Under the pieces are notes generated by a model. The model was not told the origin of the DNA, made no database searches, and was given only the letters and a program-made list of their open reading frames with translations. From the NCBI GenBank assembly GCA_003243275.1, contig QFQR01000005.1, positions 160,592-224,591 on the forward strand: a stretch of DNA of 64,000 bases, written 5' to 3'. The position numbers and the translations under genes were made by a program. The DNA is from Leifsonia xyli (GTDB taxonomy: Bacteria > Actinomycetota > Actinomycetes > Actinomycetales > Microbacteriaceae). This document shows positions 8,496-17,848 of this stretch, piece by piece (within the stretch, counting starts at the first letter, position 1; each line of letters starts with the position of its first letter).

Positions 8496-9532
8496 GCGGC
8501 CTCGCGTCGCGAGCCCCTTCACGGCTCCGCGTCGTCGCGGCCCTGGCGGCCGCCCTTGCGCTGTTCGCCGCCGCCATCCTGTTCGGCGTGGTGGACGCGC
8601 CGCCGGCGGCCGTGGTCGCGGCGCTCTTCGGGCACGGCGGCGGCGACGTCGCGCTGGTCGTCGGCGAGTTCCGGATCCCCCGCGTCGTCACGGGCGTGCT
8701 CGCCGGCGCGCAGTTCGCGGTCGCGGGCGCGCTGATGCAGACCGTGACCCGCAACCCGCTCGCCGACCCCTCGCTGCTCGGCGTGTCGCAGGGCGCGACG
8801 CTCGCCGTCGCGCTGTTCCTGCTCATGACGGTCTACGGATTCCATGCCGACCCGCATGCGCTCTACGCGATCCCCGTTGGCTGGCTCCCTTTCGTGGGCT
8901 GTCTGGGCGGCCTCCTCGCCGGCGTCGCGATCTATCTGCTGGCGATCGACCGGGACGTCGGCCCGCTCAGGATAACGCTCTGCGGCGTCGCGATCGGCGC
9001 CATGCTCCACGCCGCCGCCATGGGGCTCATCGCCGGCTGGGGGTCGTCGCGGCTCGAGGTCGTCCTGCAATGGCTTGCGGGAAGCCTCTACGCCAGGAGT
9101 TGGGAGCACGTGCGCTTCCTCGCCCCCTTCACGGCGGTCGGGCTCGCGGCGACCGCGCCGCTGATCCGCTCCGTCGACGTGCTGCGCTTCGAGGAGCGTT
9201 CGGCGCGCTCGTTCGGGCTCGCATACAGGCGCGACCTCAGCCTCGTCCTCGGCGTCGCATGCGTCCTCGCGGCGAGCGCGGCTGGGGCCGTCGGCCCCCT
9301 GATGTTCGTCGGCCTCGTGACGCCGCATCTTGCCCGCGCTCTGGTGGGCGGGGACGCGGCGCGGCTGCTCCCGGCCTCGGCGCTCCTCGGGGCGATGCTC
9401 GTCACGGTCGGCGATCTTGCAGGCCGCCTCATCGGCGGAACCGAAGAGATCCCGATCGGCGTCGTGACCGCGATCGCCGGCGCGCCGGTCATGGTCCTGC
9501 TGCTGCGCAGGGCGAACGGAGCGGCGCCATGA
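8492..9532 (+). CDS. FecCD-family iron-siderophore ABC permease (second)
   Basis: A 346-residue membrane protein, second half of the permease pair. Visible family motifs are FRIPRVVTGVLAGAQFAVAG, LMQTVTRNPLADPSLLGVSQ, GPLMFVGLVTPHLARAL and the C-terminal GGTEEIPIGVVTAIAGAPVM. Translation starts at a GTG overlapping the upstream stop by 4 bp, and the ATPase gene begins inside its own stop, so stoichiometric production is expected. It would import the ferric siderophore delivered by the binding protein encoded at 5177. Confidence 0.9.
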   Translation: MSGLASRAPSRLRVVAALAAALALFAAAILFGVVDAPPAAVVAALFGHGGGDVALVVGEFRIPRVVTGVLAGAQFAVAGALMQTVTRNPLADPSLLGVSQGATLAVALFLLMTVYGFHADPHALYAIPVGWLPFVGCLGGLLAGVAIYLLAIDRDVGPLRITLCGVAIGAMLHAAAMGLIAGWGSSRLEVVLQWLAGSLYARSWEHVRFLAPFTAVGLAATAPLIRSVDVLRFEERSARSFGLAYRRDLSLVLGVACVLAASAAGAVGPLMFVGLVTPHLARALVGGDAARLLPASALLGAMLVTVGDLAGRLIGGTEEIPIGVVTAIAGAPVMVLLLRRANGAAP

Positions 9533-10308
9533 CGCTACGCTGTGACGGGGTCACGGTCCGCTATGGCGCGCGCGAGGCGCTGAAGGGCTTTTCGCTGAGC
9601 CTTCCGAAAGGCGAGGTGCGCGCGTTGATCGGGCCGAACGGGTCCGGCAAGAGCACGGCCCTGCATGCGCTCGCCGGGCTGATCCGGACGTCTGCGGGAG
9701 CCGTCACGCTCGACGGCTCGCCGATCGCGTCGATCGGACGCCGGGAGCTCGCGCGGCGGCTCGCCTTCCTGCCCCAGGCCCCGACCGCTCCGGACGGAAT
9801 GACGGTCGAGCAGCTCGTGCGGCAGGGCCGGTTCGCGCATGTCGGCCTGTTCGGCGGATACGGCCCCTCCGACAGGGAGGCGGTCGCATGGGCGATCGAG
9901 GCGGCGGGTCTCGCGCCGATCGCTGGCCGGGCTCTCGCGCAGCTCTCCGGAGGCGAACGGCAGCGCGCATGGATTGCGGCCGCGCTCGCCCAGGAGGCCG
10001 ACTTCCTGCTGCTTGACGAGCCGACTTCGTTCCTCGACATCGGCCATCAGATCGAGGTTCTGGAGCTGACGCGACGCCTCGCGACGGATCGCGGGACCGG
10101 GATTATCGTGGCGATCCACGACCTCAACCACGCCATGGCGATCGCGGACCGGATCTCGCTTCTAGACCGGGGCGCGCTGATGATCGACGCCGACGCCGGC
10201 GAACTCGCGCGGAGCGGCCTGATCGAACGCTGTTTCGGCGTCCGCGGCCGGTTCGAGACGGGCCGAGACGGCCGCCCCTCGTTCCACGCCGACATCGCCT
10301 CGCGCTGA
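9529..10308 (+). CDS. iron-siderophore ABC transporter ATP-binding protein
   Basis: A 259-residue ABC ATPase. Walker A is GPNGSGKST (residues about 32-40), the signature is LSGGERQR, Walker B is LLLDEPTSFLD, and the H-loop is AIHDLNHA. This is the FecE/FhuC subclass. It overlaps the second permease gene by 4 bp and completes a binding protein, permease pair, ATPase importer. The TonB receptor gene follows after a 115-bp gap. Confidence 0.92.
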   Translation: MTLRCDGVTVRYGAREALKGFSLSLPKGEVRALIGPNGSGKSTALHALAGLIRTSAGAVTLDGSPIASIGRRELARRLAFLPQAPTAPDGMTVEQLVRQGRFAHVGLFGGYGPSDREAVAWAIEAAGLAPIAGRALAQLSGGERQRAWIAAALAQEADFLLLDEPTSFLDIGHQIEVLELTRRLATDRGTGIIVAIHDLNHAMAIADRISLLDRGALMIDADAGELARSGLIERCFGVRGRFETGRDGRPSFHADIASR

Positions 10309-10423
10309 TTTGCGCCCTGAAATGAAGTTTCCGCTACGCGCGACCTCCTCGGCGCGCCGGCCCGTCCGTCTAAGCCTGTGAAGGAGCGGCGCGCCTTGCG
10401 CCGCCGGGGGACGGAGTCGGATA

Positions 10424-12850
10424 GTGGTCACGCGGGTCTCAGCGTCTCGGGGGAGGCGTCGTCTGACGCGGTTCGCGCTACTGGCGACGAGCGCGCTTGC
10501 CACGGCGGCGATGTCGACAGAGCTTTCGGCGGCCGAACAAAACGGCGCCCGGTCGTCCCGGATCTACGCCATTCCGGCCGGGCCGTTGGCGGAGGCGCTC
10601 AACCGCCTCGCCGACAGCGCGCAGATCCAGCTGGTCTATGACGGCGACATCGCCCGGGACAGGAAGACCAAGGGCTTGTCCGGAACCTATTCGGCCGAGC
10701 AGGCGCTCGAGCGCCTGCTGGAGGACAGCGGGCTGACCTATCGCCTGTCGGGCGACGAGACGGTCGCGCTCGTCCAGCAGGAAAGGACGGTCGCAACCGA
10801 CGGCGCCGTCCAGCTCGATCCAATCGACGTCGAGGGAGTGGGGCAGGGCGGTCCCACAGCCCCTTATGCGGGTGGACAGGTCGCACGGGGCGGCGGGCTC
10901 GGCCTGCTTGGCGACAGGGACTTCATGGACACGCCCTTCAGCGCCACGGCCTACACCGAGAAGACGATCCGCGATCAGCAGGCGACGAGCGTCGCCGAGG
11001 TCCTGACCAATTCCGATCCGTCCGTCCGCGCGGCGATCGGGCCCGGCAACCGCTACGACGCGCTGACCATCCGCGGCTTTCGCGTGGAGAACAGCGAATT
11101 CTCGCTGAACGGCCTCTACGGCCTCGTCCCGGACTACCGCCTGAACCCGTCGCCGGTCGAGCGCATCGAGCTGCTGAAGGGCCCCTCGGCGTTCCTGAGC
11201 GGTATGCCGCCCTTCGGCAGCGTCGGCGGCTCGGTCAACGTCGTCACCAAGCGCGCCGGCGACGACCCGCTGACGCGTGTCACCACCGACTACCTCTCCG
11301 ACGGCCATCTCGGCGCGAAGATCGACGTCGCGCGGCGGTTCGGCGACGAGGAGCAGATCGGCGTACGGATCAACGGAGCTTTCGCAGACGGCGACATGCG
11401 GGTCGACAACCAGTCGGCGCGCAACGGCGCCGCTTCGCTGGGCCTCGACTTCCGCGGCGAGCGCCTGCGGCTGTCGGCCGACGTCATCTATCAGGACGAC
11501 CGGATGGACGGCGCCTCTCGCGGCTACATTCCGGCGGCCGGGATCCGTATGCCGAAGGCGCCGGACCCCAAGATCAATCTCGCGCAGGATTTCGACTTCT
11601 CGCGATCGCGCAGCATCACCGCGCTCTCGCGGGCGGAGTTCGACGTCACCGACAAGGTGATGCTGTTCGCCGCGATCGGCGCAAACCAGTTCAAGTTTAA
11701 CAAGCGCGAGGCGCCCGGCGCGACCATACTGAACGAGGCGGGCGACGCCCGATCGGTCTCGAACCACCAGTTTGGCAAGACCGAAGCGCTTTCGGGCGAG
11801 GCCGGCGTTCGCGCCAAGTTCGACACCGGGCCGGTCAGTCATGAGGCGGTGATCAGCGCGAGCTACCTCGACCAGACCGCCTGGCTCGGCCAGACCACCT
11901 ACGCCAGCTACCTGACCAACATCTACAATCCGATCCGCCTGCCGGGCCCCGGAACCCCGATCGCGGCGTTCGGCCGGGCGAAGTCGAGCACGAACACGCT
12001 GAAAAGCGTGGGCGTCGCCGACACGCTCTCGATCCTCGACGGCTTCGCGCAGCTGACGGTAGGGGCGCGCCGACAGCAGGTCGAGACCGCCAACTATAAT
12101 CCGCTGACCGGCGACCGCACGTCCAACTACGACGAAGGCGTCACCACTCCTGCCGTCGCGCTCGTCATCCGGCCGAACAAAACCTGGTCGTTTTACGCGA
12201 ACTACATCGAGGGCCTGACGCCGATCACCCCGCCGGACGGCGCGGTCAACATCGGGCAGAGCTTCGCCCCGGCGAAGACCAAGCAATACGAGGCCGGCGT
12301 CAAGGCCGACTTCGGGACCTTCGGCGGGTCGCTCTCGGTCTTCCAGATCTCTCTGCCGACCGGCCTGCTCGACCAGAACCTGCAGTTCGGCCTGAACGGC
12401 GAGCAGCGTCATCGCGGCGTCGAGGCGACGGCGTTCGGCGAGATCCGGCCCGGCCTCAGGCTGCTCGGCGGCGCGAGCTTCATCGAGGGCGAGCTGACCA
12501 AGACGCAGGACGGCGCGAACAACGGAAACCGGGCGGTTGGCGTGCCTAAGTTCCAGGCGAATGTCGGAGTCGAGTGGGACACGCCGTTCGCGCCGGGCGT
12601 CACCCTGCTGGCGCGAGCGATCCACACAAGCTACGCCGCCGTGTCCGCGGACAATGTCGCCAAGGTTCCGGCCTGGACGACCGTCGACCTCGGCGGCCGC
12701 TATACGACCACCGTTCGCGAAACGCCCGTCACCTTCCGGGCGACCATGTCGAACGTCGCCGACAAGCGATACTTCATCGCCAATCCGACCGGATATGTGA
12801 TCACGGGCGCCCCGCGGACGCTCTGGCTGTCGGCTTCGGCGGACTTCTAA
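10424..12850 (+). CDS. TonB-dependent siderophore receptor with N-terminal STN signalling domain (FecA-like)
   Basis: An 808-residue outer-membrane receptor. After a signal peptide ending near SAAEQ come an STN domain (residues about 45-100: IPAGPLAEALNRLADSAQIQ ... GTYSAEQALERLL), a plug domain (TPFSATAYTEKTIRDQQATS ... RIELLKGPSAFLSGMPP) and a 22-strand barrel ending in the terminal aromatic residue (SASADF). The STN domain is the part that contacts FecR, so with the upstream FecI/FecR genes this is a complete cell-surface signalling system in which the receptor both transports and senses its ferric siderophore. The ligand cannot be named. Start is a GTG at 10424; the spacing from the ATPase gene suggests the same transcript. 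Confidence 0.92.
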   Translation: MVTRVSASRGRRRLTRFALLATSALATAAMSTELSAAEQNGARSSRIYAIPAGPLAEALNRLADSAQIQLVYDGDIARDRKTKGLSGTYSAEQALERLLEDSGLTYRLSGDETVALVQQERTVATDGAVQLDPIDVEGVGQGGPTAPYAGGQVARGGGLGLLGDRDFMDTPFSATAYTEKTIRDQQATSVAEVLTNSDPSVRAAIGPGNRYDALTIRGFRVENSEFSLNGLYGLVPDYRLNPSPVERIELLKGPSAFLSGMPPFGSVGGSVNVVTKRAGDDPLTRVTTDYLSDGHLGAKIDVARRFGDEEQIGVRINGAFADGDMRVDNQSARNGAASLGLDFRGERLRLSADVIYQDDRMDGASRGYIPAAGIRMPKAPDPKINLAQDFDFSRSRSITALSRAEFDVTDKVMLFAAIGANQFKFNKREAPGATILNEAGDARSVSNHQFGKTEALSGEAGVRAKFDTGPVSHEAVISASYLDQTAWLGQTTYASYLTNIYNPIRLPGPGTPIAAFGRAKSSTNTLKSVGVADTLSILDGFAQLTVGARRQQVETANYNPLTGDRTSNYDEGVTTPAVALVIRPNKTWSFYANYIEGLTPITPPDGAVNIGQSFAPAKTKQYEAGVKADFGTFGGSLSVFQISLPTGLLDQNLQFGLNGEQRHRGVEATAFGEIRPGLRLLGGASFIEGELTKTQDGANNGNRAVGVPKFQANVGVEWDTPFAPGVTLLARAIHTSYAAVSADNVAKVPAWTTVDLGGRYTTTVRETPVTFRATMSNVADKRYFIANPTGYVITGAPRTLWLSASADF

Positions 12851-12917
12851 GGGGACGGTGCCTCGATGGTCGGGGCCGAACCGGGGGCCGTCCGGCCCGG
12901 CGCCCCGCTTCCCGCGC

Positions 12918-14105
12918 TCAGACCCCTCTGGCGAGCGCCAGGGCCATGAGGCCGTTGAGGAAAGCCCCGACGGCGAGCAGCGCGAGCGTCGCGTCTGCGC
13001 CCGCCGCCGTCAGGAGCAGCCCTGCGCCGAACGGCGCGATGGCCTGGACGATCAGGGTCGGCATGGCGAGCCTGCCGACCACGAGCGGATAGCGCTCCGG
13101 GCCGAACAGCGCGAGCGGTGCCGTGCCGCGTGCGATCGACCAGAAACCTGCTCCGCCGGCATGGACGATGATCGCCAGGGCCGCAGGGGCGCCGCTCGCG
13201 AGCAGCGCCGTCCCGCAAGCCGTCAGGCCCGCCGCGGCGGCGAGCGTCGACGTCGGATGAAACCGGTCGCCGAGCAGGATCTCCGCCAGTCTCGCGCCCA
13301 CCTGCACCGGCCCGATCAGCGCGCCGACCGCGACCGCCGCGGCAAGCGCCATGCCCTGCGCCTGCAATATCGTCAGGAGGTGGATCGACAGCGACGTCTG
13401 GATCGCGCCGTTCAGCATCAACACTGCGGCGAGCAGGTAGAATGCGCGTCCCCCCGCCGGCGAGACGACGGCGCTCGCGACGGGTCGCGCGACCGGACCC
13501 GCCGGGCGTTCGCGGGGCAGCAGCATGAAAAGCGCTGGAGCCGCCAGCGCGATGTTGGCGGCGGCGTAGATCAGGCACGCGTCGCGCCAGCCGAGGCGCT
13601 CGATCGCTAAGGCGGAGAGCGGCCAGCAGATTGTGCTGGCGAAGCCTCCGATCAGCGTGAGGTTCGTAATCGCCCGGCGGGCTGACGCGCCGAAGATCCG
13701 GCCGAGCGTGGAAAAGGCGGCTTCGTAAAGGCTCGCGCTCATCCCGAGCCCGAGCAGCGCCCAGCCGGACAGATAGGCGAGCGGGCCGCTCGACAGGCTG
13801 ATCGCGACGAGACCAAGGCCTATCAGCACCGAACCAGCGGCCATAGTCGGCCGTCCGCCATGCCGTTGAATGACCGATCCGACGAAGGGCGCTGCGAGGC
13901 CCGAGCACAGAAGGCCGATGGAGCCGCCCGCGACCACCAAAGCAAGCGGCCATCCGGTGTCGCGAGCGATCGGCGCCGCGAACACCGCCAGCAGATGAAA
14001 GCTCGTCCCCCAGGACAGGATCTGCGCCGCGCCGAGGAGCGGGATGACTAGACGCCGACGGGTCGCCTCAAGTTCCGGACTTTCGTTCGCCACACCTTGG
14101 TCCAA
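12918..14105 (-). CDS. MFS transporter
   Basis: A 395-residue twelve-helix major facilitator protein. Typical features are the first-helix segment IPLLGAAQILSWGTSFHLLA, the loop GSVIQRHGGRPTMAAGS (motif A region between helices 2 and 3), and a central loop with PRERPAGPVARPVAS. It resembles the CynX/oxalate-formate-like branch of uncharacterised MFS permeases. It is convergent with the TonB receptor gene, so it is not part of the iron operon. Start is a TTG at 14105; an in-frame GTG five codons in is equally possible. Substrate unknown. Confidence 0.82.
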   Translation of the reverse strand: MDQGVANESPELEATRRRLVIPLLGAAQILSWGTSFHLLAVFAAPIARDTGWPLALVVAGGSIGLLCSGLAAPFVGSVIQRHGGRPTMAAGSVLIGLGLVAISLSSGPLAYLSGWALLGLGMSASLYEAAFSTLGRIFGASARRAITNLTLIGGFASTICWPLSALAIERLGWRDACLIYAAANIALAAPALFMLLPRERPAGPVARPVASAVVSPAGGRAFYLLAAVLMLNGAIQTSLSIHLLTILQAQGMALAAAVAVGALIGPVQVGARLAEILLGDRFHPTSTLAAAAGLTACGTALLASGAPAALAIIVHAGGAGFWSIARGTAPLALFGPERYPLVVGRLAMPTLIVQAIAPFGAGLLLTAAGADATLALLAVGAFLNGLMALALARGV

Positions 14106-14611
14106 TAATCCAGCGGGCGTCTTGGAAGCGCCGATGTTTGCCTCGTGCGGGAGACCTTCCGACGCCGAAACGAGAGGCCTGCGCGTTTGATGAGCCGCTG
14201 ACGCGGCGCTCTATCTGAGAACAGGCTTTGCGGCGAGATGACGAGCTAACAATCTGTGTCGTTCGATCCTTGTCGAGCCCGGTGTAACGGCTCTCAGTTC
14301 ACGCGCGATTACGGCCGGCCATTCAGCGCGTGTGCTCAGAAAAAATTGGTTTAGGCGGTAGCCAAAAATGCGTCACGGGTTTGCATGTTTTACAGATTCG
14401 CGAGCGTCGGCTTGTCCCTAGAAGGCTAATGACCCTTTTGGCGCGAACCAGCGGTAGGCGAGGGGACTTCGGTTGACCCGTAGCAGCCGCTGGATACCTC
14501 CGTTCCGGGCCTATCGCGGCGCTACCGTCTGCGCGAGCGTGGGCCGAAGAGCCGTCTAACCCCGAGCTAACTTTCGCCGACGACGGTCCGCCTTCCCAAG
14601 ATCAAGCGAAG
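14106..14611. other. intergenic region without recognisable gene
   Basis: About 500 bp between the divergent MFS and COG4705-like genes. I find no tRNA, no family-like reading frame and no clear repeat; it should contain promoters for both flanking genes. Confidence 0.5.
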
Positions 14612-14620
14612 GTGCGGAGA

Positions 14621-15406
14621 ATGACGGTCGCCTGTGGAGCGGTATCGAAGGGACACAACAAGGTCCCGGAAGTCACGGTCGGTTACTGGATCATCAAGAT
14701 CATCGCCACGACGCTCGGCGAGGTCGGAGGCAACGCCCTCAGCACGACCCTCCACACCGGATATCTGGTCAGCAGCGCTATCTTCCTGAGCCTGCTCGCC
14801 GTCGCGACTATGTTCCAGATCAGATCCGATCGCTTCCATTCTAGCCTTTACTGGCTCGTCATCGCTCTCACTACGCTCGGCGGCACCACGCTCGCCGACC
14901 TGTTCGACCGCTCGCTGGGCATCGGCTACCTCGGCGGCTCGCTCTCGCTCTTCATGCTCGTCATCCTGAGCCTTGGCGCCTGGTACTGGTCGTGCGGGAG
15001 CGTGGCGATCGAGACCATCTCCACGCCCAAGGCCGAAGCCTTCTACTGGATCACGATCATGTTCTCGCAGACGCTCGGCACGGCGTTGGGCGACTGGATG
15101 GCCGACGAGACGCCGCTTGGCTACAACGGCAGCGCGCTTCTGATCCTCGCGGTGCTGGCCGCAATCGCGCTCGCTTACTATCTCACGCGCGTGTCCAGGA
15201 CGGCGTTGTTCTGGGCTGCTTTCATCCTGACGCGGCCCCTCGGCGCGACGGTCGCCAACTCGCTCGACAAGCCGGTCGCCGACGGAGGCCTTGCGGTCAA
15301 CGATATCACCGCGACCGCCGCGATGACCGTGCTGCTGGTGGTTTGCCTCCTCGTGATCCCCCAGCGAGCGGCGGAGCCGTCTAGCCGATCCCCGGCGGTC
15401 CAGTGA
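14621..15406 (+). CDS. COG4705-like multi-repeat membrane protein of unknown function
   Basis: A membrane protein of about 261 residues with around eight helices built from four related units. Each unit holds a conserved polar patch: IIATTLGEVGGNALS, ALTTLGGTTLADLFD, MFSQTLGTALGDWMAD and ILTRPLGATVANSLDKP. The T-x-LG...D/N pattern matches the uncharacterised COG4705 membrane-anchored proteins as I recall them. The repeated acidic or amide residues inside helices suggest a channel or ion transporter, but that is inference. The frame is open to a GTG at 14612; the ATG at 14621 has only a close GGAG. Its stop overlaps the PAP2 gene start, so the two are co-translated. Confidence 0.7.
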   Translation: MTVACGAVSKGHNKVPEVTVGYWIIKIIATTLGEVGGNALSTTLHTGYLVSSAIFLSLLAVATMFQIRSDRFHSSLYWLVIALTTLGGTTLADLFDRSLGIGYLGGSLSLFMLVILSLGAWYWSCGSVAIETISTPKAEAFYWITIMFSQTLGTALGDWMADETPLGYNGSALLILAVLAAIALAYYLTRVSRTALFWAAFILTRPLGATVANSLDKPVADGGLAVNDITATAAMTVLLVVCLLVIPQRAAEPSSRSPAVQ

Positions 15407-16143
15407 TGGCCGCCGACGCATACCTTCCGGTCCAGTCCGAACCTGCCGCCGGCGGCGCGGCACCTCAGCGGCGGAGATCACGAAGGCCGTTCGAAATCTC
15501 CTCGCTGCTTTCGATGCTCGCCGCGTCCGGTTTCGCCGCGACTTTCATCGCGATCGCGAGCGAGGTGGTCGAGGGTGACACCCGCTCGTTCGACGAATGG
15601 GTCCTGACCGCGTTGCGTCAGCCGGGCGACCTGTCGAAGCCGATAGGTCCAGCCTGGCTCGAGCAGGTCATGGTCGATTTCACCAGCCTCGGCGGCACTG
15701 CGGTTCTCACCCTCATGACGACGCTTGTCGCGACGTATCTCTTCCTGTCGGACAGGCATCGGGCCGCATGGCTGGTGGTGGCGGCCGTGACGGGCGGCTC
15801 GGTCATAAGCACCGTGCTGAAGTTCGGCTACGCCCGACCGAGGCCGGAACTGGTCGGACATCTCACGAGCTTCAGTTCGTTCAGCTTTCCGAGCGGTCAC
15901 TCGCTGGTCGGGACCGTTGCGTACCTCACGCTCGGCGCGCTCGTGTCCTCGGTCGAGCCGAGGCCCAAGGTCCGCACGTTCGTGCTGGGCGCAGCGATCC
16001 TCGTCACGCTGCTCATAGGTCTGAGCCGCGTCTACACGGGCGTGCACTACCCGACCGACGTTCTTGCAGGCTGGAGCATCGGCGCCACTTGGGCGCTTCT
16101 ATGTCTCGGTGTAGCGCGCGCTACGGAAGGAAACGAAAGCTGA
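15406..16143 (+). CDS. PAP2-family membrane phosphatase
   Basis: A 245-residue membrane protein with the three-part PAP2/lipid phosphatase signature: KFGYARPRP (KxxxxxxRP), PSGH, and SRVYTGVHYPTDV (SRxxxxxHxxxD), in the expected order at about residues 140-215. About six helices. It should hydrolyse a lipid phosphate or pyrophosphate (phosphatidate, undecaprenyl pyrophosphate or similar) at the periplasmic face. The ATG overlaps the stop of the COG4705-like gene, which suggests a joint function. Which lipid is used cannot be told. Confidence 0.88.
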   Translation: MAADAYLPVQSEPAAGGAAPQRRRSRRPFEISSLLSMLAASGFAATFIAIASEVVEGDTRSFDEWVLTALRQPGDLSKPIGPAWLEQVMVDFTSLGGTAVLTLMTTLVATYLFLSDRHRAAWLVVAAVTGGSVISTVLKFGYARPRPELVGHLTSFSSFSFPSGHSLVGTVAYLTLGALVSSVEPRPKVRTFVLGAAILVTLLIGLSRVYTGVHYPTDVLAGWSIGATWALLCLGVARATEGNES

Positions 16144-16410
16144 CGTGTCGATCGAATACCAAAACCTGCGCAACCATGTCATCTCTTGGATATTCGGCCG
16201 TTAGCCGTGAGCCTAAGTTAACTTTCCGTCCTAAGATTTTTCGGACAGATAGAAGAGTGTGACGAAAGCCGTTTGCAAAGTCCGCTTTCGAACAACGAAC
16301 TGCCTTCAGTTTTTGGCGCATCACGGCTGAGCGTCACCGGTTGGAACTGACCCGAAGCCGACCTTCGGGACGTCTGTCTAGCGGCGAGGAGCCGATGTCC
16401 GCTTGTCGCC

Positions 16411-17085
16411 TCAGAGTGAGCCCACGATATTGACCTGGATCTGGCCGGCCAGCGCGAGGAGCGCCCCGTAGACAGGTGGATCGAGGACTGCGGCGCTCGC
16501 GCCTGGTGCGTGGCCGAGATCCGACGTCGCGACGCGGTCGCCGAACAGGACGGCGGCGCGCGCTCTGTCGTCCTGGCGCGACACCCAGCACAAGCCTTCC
16601 ACGTTGGGGCACGCTGCGTGGATCGCTTCGGCCCATGCCCGGGTCCCCGGGTATTGGTCTTTCTCGGTGTCGATCAGTTCAGTGCGTCGGATGCCAAGCC
16701 CGCGCAGGGCTGTGTTGCTGAGGTCGGCCAGGACGAGGTCGCGGCGCGGCGTAAGCGTCGAATAGATCTGGCCGGCGAGCTTGCTCTTCGCAAAGGTCTT
16801 CAGGCCGATCGCGAACGGCACGTCGTGAAACACGCTCTCCATCGCGACGCAATCGAACGTCTCGCCGCCATAGATTGTGGGGATGAGAGCGCCCGAGGCG
16901 TCACGGATCGGACTGAAGCGAGCGTTGCCCTTGAGACCGGGGTTGAACTCGTTGGCGTCGAAGCTGTCGAGATGGATCCGATGGATGACCTGGCCCTGGG
17001 GCCAGGTCATCGTCTTGACGAGGGATGCCAGGCGGGGGGGCGGGGCGGGCACGTCCGTCCAGGGAACGGTCGCGCCGCTAGCCAT
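16411..17085 (-). CDS. RES-domain toxin, predicted NAD+ phosphorylase
   Basis: A 224-residue RES-family protein, slightly long for the family. It shows the core Arg-x-Phe and Tyr-Gly-Gly...Glu elements (NARFSPIRDASGALIPTIYGG then AMESVFHDVP), then LADLSNTALRGLGIRR and a C-terminal RARAAVLFGDR. RES toxins such as MbcT degrade NAD+ by phosphorolysis. The ATG at 17085 overlaps the antitoxin stop by 8 bp, the normal gene order (antitoxin first) for the Xre-RES pair. It would be neutralised by the upstream product. Confidence 0.85.
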   Translation of the reverse strand: MASGATVPWTDVPAPPPRLASLVKTMTWPQGQVIHRIHLDSFDANEFNPGLKGNARFSPIRDASGALIPTIYGGETFDCVAMESVFHDVPFAIGLKTFAKSKLAGQIYSTLTPRRDLVLADLSNTALRGLGIRRTELIDTEKDQYPGTRAWAEAIHAACPNVEGLCWVSRQDDRARAAVLFGDRVATSDLGHAPGASAAVLDPPVYGALLALAGQIQVNIVGSL

Positions 17086-17755
17086 GAAGGACGCCGACGA
17101 CCTCATCCTGGGCGGCGGCGATCACCTTTTCGGGCGCGGTGGCCAGAAGATCCTGCGGCCTCCTTCCGCCGAGGAAGCTATTCACCGAGGCGAACCAGTA
17201 CGCGACGCCCCAGTCGTCCTTGACGTCCGCGAATAGCCCAAGGACCTGCGACAGAGCCTTGATCGGGCGATATCCGGCCCCCGGATCCAGCGCGTAAGCC
17301 GGGTAGTAGTCCTGCCCGCGGTGCCGCAGCGCCCAGATCAGGCCGTCGCGCTTCCATCGGTTTGGTTGCGCGCTCGGATTGCTCTGGCTGAAGCCTCCGA
17401 TTTCCGCCACCTGCGCCGCGGTCAACCAGCCGCCGCTTTCGATGACCGCCCGGCGTGCGTTCGCCACCATGAGAGCTTCGGTGAGCTGTTCATGGGACAC
17501 CGGCATGTCCGGAACCAGCGCCTCCACGATCGAATCGAGGGCGCTCTTCTGACGCCGGCCCACGATCTTGCCGATCAGCGGCACGATACGCTCGACGGTC
17601 TCGGCGATGGCGTGCGCTTCGTGTTCGCCGCCGCGCCGGATGGCCACGGCGACCACCTGATCGGCCTTGGAGTCGCGCAGGGCAGGGAGAATCTTCTCGA
17701 GCGTGCCCGCCAGCGTCGCGAGCCCGATGCCGTCTGCGGCCTTGAAGGAGAACAT
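17078..17755 (-). CDS. Xre/MbcA-type (DUF2384-like) antitoxin partner of the RES toxin
   Basis: A 225-residue protein longer than classical MbcA antitoxins. The centre carries a helix-turn-helix-like segment (LTAAQVAEIGGFSQSNPSAQ, residues about 110-135) and the C-terminal third (FADVKDDWGVAYWFASVNSFLGGRRPQDLL) is the toxin-binding ParS/MbcA signature, where the conserved LGGRRPQDLL loop plugs the active site of RES toxins. The N-terminal 100 residues are not recognised. It is the first gene of the toxin-antitoxin operon, and its promoter region is shared with the divergent TIR gene, so autoregulation could also affect that gene. Confidence 0.8.
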   Translation of the reverse strand: MFSFKAADGIGLATLAGTLEKILPALRDSKADQVVAVAIRRGGEHEAHAIAETVERIVPLIGKIVGRRQKSALDSIVEALVPDMPVSHEQLTEALMVANARRAVIESGGWLTAAQVAEIGGFSQSNPSAQPNRWKRDGLIWALRHRGQDYYPAYALDPGAGYRPIKALSQVLGLFADVKDDWGVAYWFASVNSFLGGRRPQDLLATAPEKVIAAAQDEVVGVLHG

Positions 17756-17771
17756 GGCTCAACCCTCGACA

Positions 17772-17813
17772 GGTGATGAAGGTTATCTATATAGGGCGAT
17801 AATGTCTATCACC
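17772..17813. promoter_or_regulatory. nested palindrome in the divergent antitoxin/TIR promoter region
   Basis: An AT-rich inverted repeat, TTATC-N10-GATAA (17783-17802), lies inside a wider pair GGTGAT...ATCACC (17772-17777 and 17808-17813), within the 93 bp between the antitoxin and TIR starts. Its position makes it a candidate operator for the Xre-type antitoxin. This is inference from symmetry and position only. Confidence 0.45.
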
Positions 17814-17848
17814 AACTGACCAGATGCCCGCGACCGGACCCGCGAACG

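Noticed and set aside
10309..10423. Possible riboswitch before the STN receptor gene
   Set aside because: No B12-box or other conserved core; only GC-rich short hairpins.
10478..12625. A 715-codon open frame antisense to the TonB receptor gene
   Set aside because: It is Arg/Glu/Asp-rich with no family pattern and mirrors the high third-position GC of the real gene on the other strand.
14567..15481. A 304-codon minus-strand frame over the COG4705-like gene
   Set aside because: Arg/Asp/Glu-rich antisense shadow.
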